Assembly: GCA_017466665.1 (NCBI GenBank)
Contig: JAFTTQ010000062.1
Coordinates: 1-41,440, forward strand
Length of the DNA: 41,440 nt
Origin: Oscillospiraceae bacterium
Lineage (GTDB): Bacteria; Bacillota; Clostridia; Oscillospirales; Oscillospiraceae
Direction: 5' to 3'
Shown: positions 40,201-41,440 of the stretch, one piece after another
Position numbering within the stretch: the stretch's first letter is position 1
Layout of the letters: each line of letters starts with the position of its first letter
Translations under genes and position numbers: made by a program
Notes under the pieces: generated by a model
What the model saw: only the letters and a program-made list of their open reading frames with translations
The model's database searches: none
What the model was told of the DNA's origin: nothing

Positions 40201-41440
40201 AAACAACCGCAAAAGAAATTGCTATGGAATATCCCAACCGGATCTATACGCCGCCTGCGGTGGAGGATCTGCCGTCGCAAGGCGATTTAGAGGTTTTGCC
40301 GGAGGACTTCACACAAATCAGCTTCCACAGCTTTGATATTGATAACGGAACCTATGGAATGGCGGTGGGTCTTACCATAGAGGGAAAGAATCCCGACTCC
40401 TTAGACAGAACACTGTTCAACGGTGATGTGATCTTCAACAATGTGGGTGGATTCCTTACCTATGCCGGCGGTGCTTCCGCTTGGCACGGTATGCGCTTTG
40501 AACCCCAAAGCAATGGCACTTTGGTGGTATCTGAGGCAGAATTGAGATTCCCCCAGTTTACCATCACACCGGAAACAGCAGGCACAGAGCTGGTGGGCAA
40601 TCGCTTCAATCTGAAGATCACCACCGAATTCATCGAGGCAGATCATGACGGCCTTAAAAATGATGTGAAGTTCGGCATCTGGATCAACGATGTTCTTTAC
40701 AAGAATCAGTATGTGTACGCAGCCAATTATGTAGATACCATCGGCGGCTATATGGGCATTTATTGTCCTGCAGAGGGTTCCGATATGACCGTGGACGCAG
40801 GAGAGGTAGATTACGGCGAACCGATCCAGCCGGATGCATCCCTGAAGGTGATTTCTTTCTCCAGCTTCGGCGTTGCGGACGGTGCCTACGGCTACAACGA
40901 AAACGGATTGGCTGTTACCGGCAACTTCTATAATCCTGCCAAGGGAAGATTCCTGGACGGCACATTGCTGACCGGTAAGATTCGCTTTGACGATGGAACG
41001 GATATCCGCTTCGGCGGAAAGGACAATCCGTGGCTGGGTATTTATCTGATGGCAACAGGGGATGCACTTCACCTGTACGCAAACGATGTGTTGGTGTATG
41101 AAGCATTTGAAAACAGTATCAATCATCTGCTGTTCCGAACAGACAATGCGTTGGAGCTTTTAAGACGCCTGAGCAGCCTGCAGCTGCCGGAAAGCTGGTC
41201 AACCTTGACTTGTTGGTATTCCAATGCCCATTGCAGAGGAACGCTGCCTGTTCCCATTCCGGAGCAGGAGGTGCTGACCCAGTGTCAAAAGGGCTGTCAG
41301 GAGCTCCTTGCAGTTCTAAAAGAACAAATATGGGGCGTTGACGGCTACCGGGAGGAAATGATGATTGCAGCAGAGGGAATGCAGGTAATTGCAGAAACCT
41401 TTGCCCAAATTGCAGGCTATCCCATTGAGCGTTCCACCGA
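37266..41440 (+). CDS. Giant secreted metallophosphoesterase with beta-rich repeats, 3' end outside window
   Basis: ATG 37266 follows AAAGGAGGG and the frame is open to the window end (1391 codons). A signal peptide (about 1-30) is followed by three tandem repeats (about 33-205, 219-389, 412-585), with a TEP-rich spacer before the third. The calcineurin-like phosphoesterase domain runs from about 655 to 960: D667 in ITDTQ, D720 in GD, N753-H754 in GNHE, H858 in GYH, and H928 and H930 in GHVH. The first motif is DxQ rather than the usual DxH. Two more related repeats follow (about 1018-1180, and 1196 on). The last stops mid-domain near residue 1284, where the sequence turns helical. It probably removes phosphate from an extracellular substrate, with repeats binding glycans (inference). 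Confidence 0.85.
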   Translation, partial: MKNKRWIAWITALCLVLGCSGIPSFVSADADPTPEDLGYTKYTLKELGIADNTYSTNAVVAKQGANGLNNMYLDVNVAFGYKADGTADPYTGIKIGHKSASSWDGIRIGLDTGDKLTVRCAQTNKELFAVTTEQAGIDSFTKSFNLKVATQMTQSSVSGCMDVTISLWIDNRLIKQEEKIEALPGIGDYVGVLSWNGASVTVATADGSSPEIPAPAGDTPEELGFTRFTLSELGIADGTYSTNAVTTKDTGGLNGKYLDVDVSFSYKPDGTEDASTGIKIGNTAATSWDGIKIGLIAGDKLTVNFTTTNYTAFTLTTAEAGVDTFTETFNLKFATKMEPNGSATDVTIYMWINDKLVKKDVLVGGMSGIGTYAGILSWNGASVTVATPEEKVPDATEPDATEPEETVPENATPEDLGYTIVTLKNQFAIADGTYNTNAVVTSPYPKGLNNTCLDVDVSFGYKPDGTEDASTGIKYANTAPTSWDGIKIGLIAGDKLTVNFTTTNYTAFTLTTEQAGVDTFTETFNLKFATKIAENGGKHDVTITMWINSKLVKKDVLVGGMSGIGNCAGILTWNGASVTVATPEGSDSSVETDERVPDYENPPAEMGGKTWAGHYITSVNTQSGTTVISAADTDNGYQSTADYTAYGFDYVMDFNVDRELKILQITDTQIIDAAQCRTEDRLADFQKSNWATDKMYNNVLRYIVKAVNDTKPDLIILTGDIIYGEFDDNGSAMMAIINLMDSLQIPWAPIFGNHENESEMGVAWQCQMLENSPYCLFTRRNEIGGNGNYSIGIAKNGQLQRAIFMMDSNGCARSSNVNGTAVKTTVGFTPAQRQWLRNTGLQINAAAGKTIPSFLGYHIPTEEPLLGAIAAGYQSGADSADITYTIGVDNIAQPGDSGYKGDAINPYPDPELLPILKEIGTDGVYLGHVHLISTSVMYEGIRWTFGLKTGTYDASPEILGGTLITLASDSNAFTVKQTQTTAKEIAMEYPNRIYTPPAVEDLPSQGDLEVLPEDFTQISFHSFDIDNGTYGMAVGLTIEGKNPDSLDRTLFNGDVIFNNVGGFLTYAGGASAWHGMRFEPQSNGTLVVSEAELRFPQFTITPETAGTELVGNRFNLKITTEFIEADHDGLKNDVKFGIWINDVLYKNQYVYAANYVDTIGGYMGIYCPAEGSDMTVDAGEVDYGEPIQPDASLKVISFSSFGVADGAYGYNENGLAVTGNFYNPAKGRFLDGTLLTGKIRFDDGTDIRFGGKDNPWLGIYLMATGDALHLYANDVLVYEAFENSINHLLFRTDNALELLRRLSSLQLPESWSTLTCWYSNAHCRGTLPVPIPEQEVLTQCQKGCQELLAVLKEQIWGVDGYREEMMIAAEGMQVIAETFAQIAGYPIERST
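37360..39020 (+). repeat. Three tandem coding repeats of about 175 residues
   Basis: Repeats at about 37360-37890, 37920-38436 and 38499-39020 each begin TPE(D/E)LG(Y/F)T and end SWNGASVTVAT or TWNGASVTVAT. Repeats 2 and 3 are the closest pair: SWDGIKIGLIAGDKLTVNF and TFTETFNLKFATK are shared exactly, with most differences at third codon positions. That points to duplication followed by purifying selection. Confidence 0.85.

Noticed and set aside
32281-41440. Second copy of the tRNA-Leu 3' end as an attachment site
   Set aside because: I found no clear repeat of the tRNA 3' end by eye downstream, so no att site is annotated.

Overview
The window reads as chromosomal DNA from an anaerobic, low-to-mid GC Clostridia species, most likely a gut member of the Oscillospirales/Ruminococcaceae type. 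The evidence is class-typical content and gene style: paired EcfA ATPases with EcfT, WhiA, DUF4317, DUF1292, a ClpE-like ATPase with a zinc ribbon, type IIB-style MurB, strong AGGAGG ribosome binding sites and sigma-A promoters. No rRNA, CRISPR array or intact insertion sequence was seen. The genus cannot be fixed from the sequence alone.

Layout. (1) 1-1400: a PdaA-like polysaccharide deacetylase lipoprotein (minus strand, cut by the window edge), a structured non-coding RNA gene with its own terminator (minus), and a MITE-like palindromic repeat. (2) 1397-8861: a DUF1292 gene diverges from a six-gene operon: class A penicillin-binding protein, a class I methyltransferase, ecfA1-ecfA2-ecfT (energy module of a vitamin/metal transporter) and truA. 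(3) 8878-13395: single-gene units, namely the ClpE-like unfoldase, a YtxH-like membrane protein, a PyrF homologue that has lost its catalytic residues, a small lipoprotein and a four-cluster ferredoxin, separated by good terminators. (4) 13431-27735: a tightly packed 12-gene run, murB-whiA-dnaE-lipoprotein-response regulator-histidine kinase-yqhQ-prmC-recA-recX-rimO-pgsA. It has one visible promoter at the front and a strong hairpin at the end. (5) 27751-31900: DUF4317, a cytidylate-kinase-like protein (minus) and Tex.

(6) 31900-41440 is accessory DNA. It starts with a frameshifted XRE regulator and tRNA-Leu(GAG). Behind the tRNA lie decayed fragments that look like mobile-element remains, including a probable tyrosine-recombinase C-terminus. 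Next come a GH78-like alpha-L-rhamnosidase whose 3' end seems cut off, its AraC-type regulator, a divergent secreted protein built from two copies of one domain, and a very large secreted metallophosphoesterase. That last protein carries at least five related beta-rich repeats, runs off the window, and changes character abruptly near 41118.

How the genes work together: regions 2-5 are housekeeping (peptidoglycan synthesis and remodelling, replication and repair, ribosome and tRNA modification, membrane lipid synthesis, envelope sensing). Region 6 looks like a glycan- and phosphate-scavenging surface locus under AraC control that entered or was rearranged beside a tRNA gene. The points most worth checking are the non-coding RNA, the catalytically dead PyrF paralogue, the tRNA-linked remnant with the truncated rhamnosidase, and the repeat-rich metallophosphoesterase with its chimeric-looking C-terminal end.
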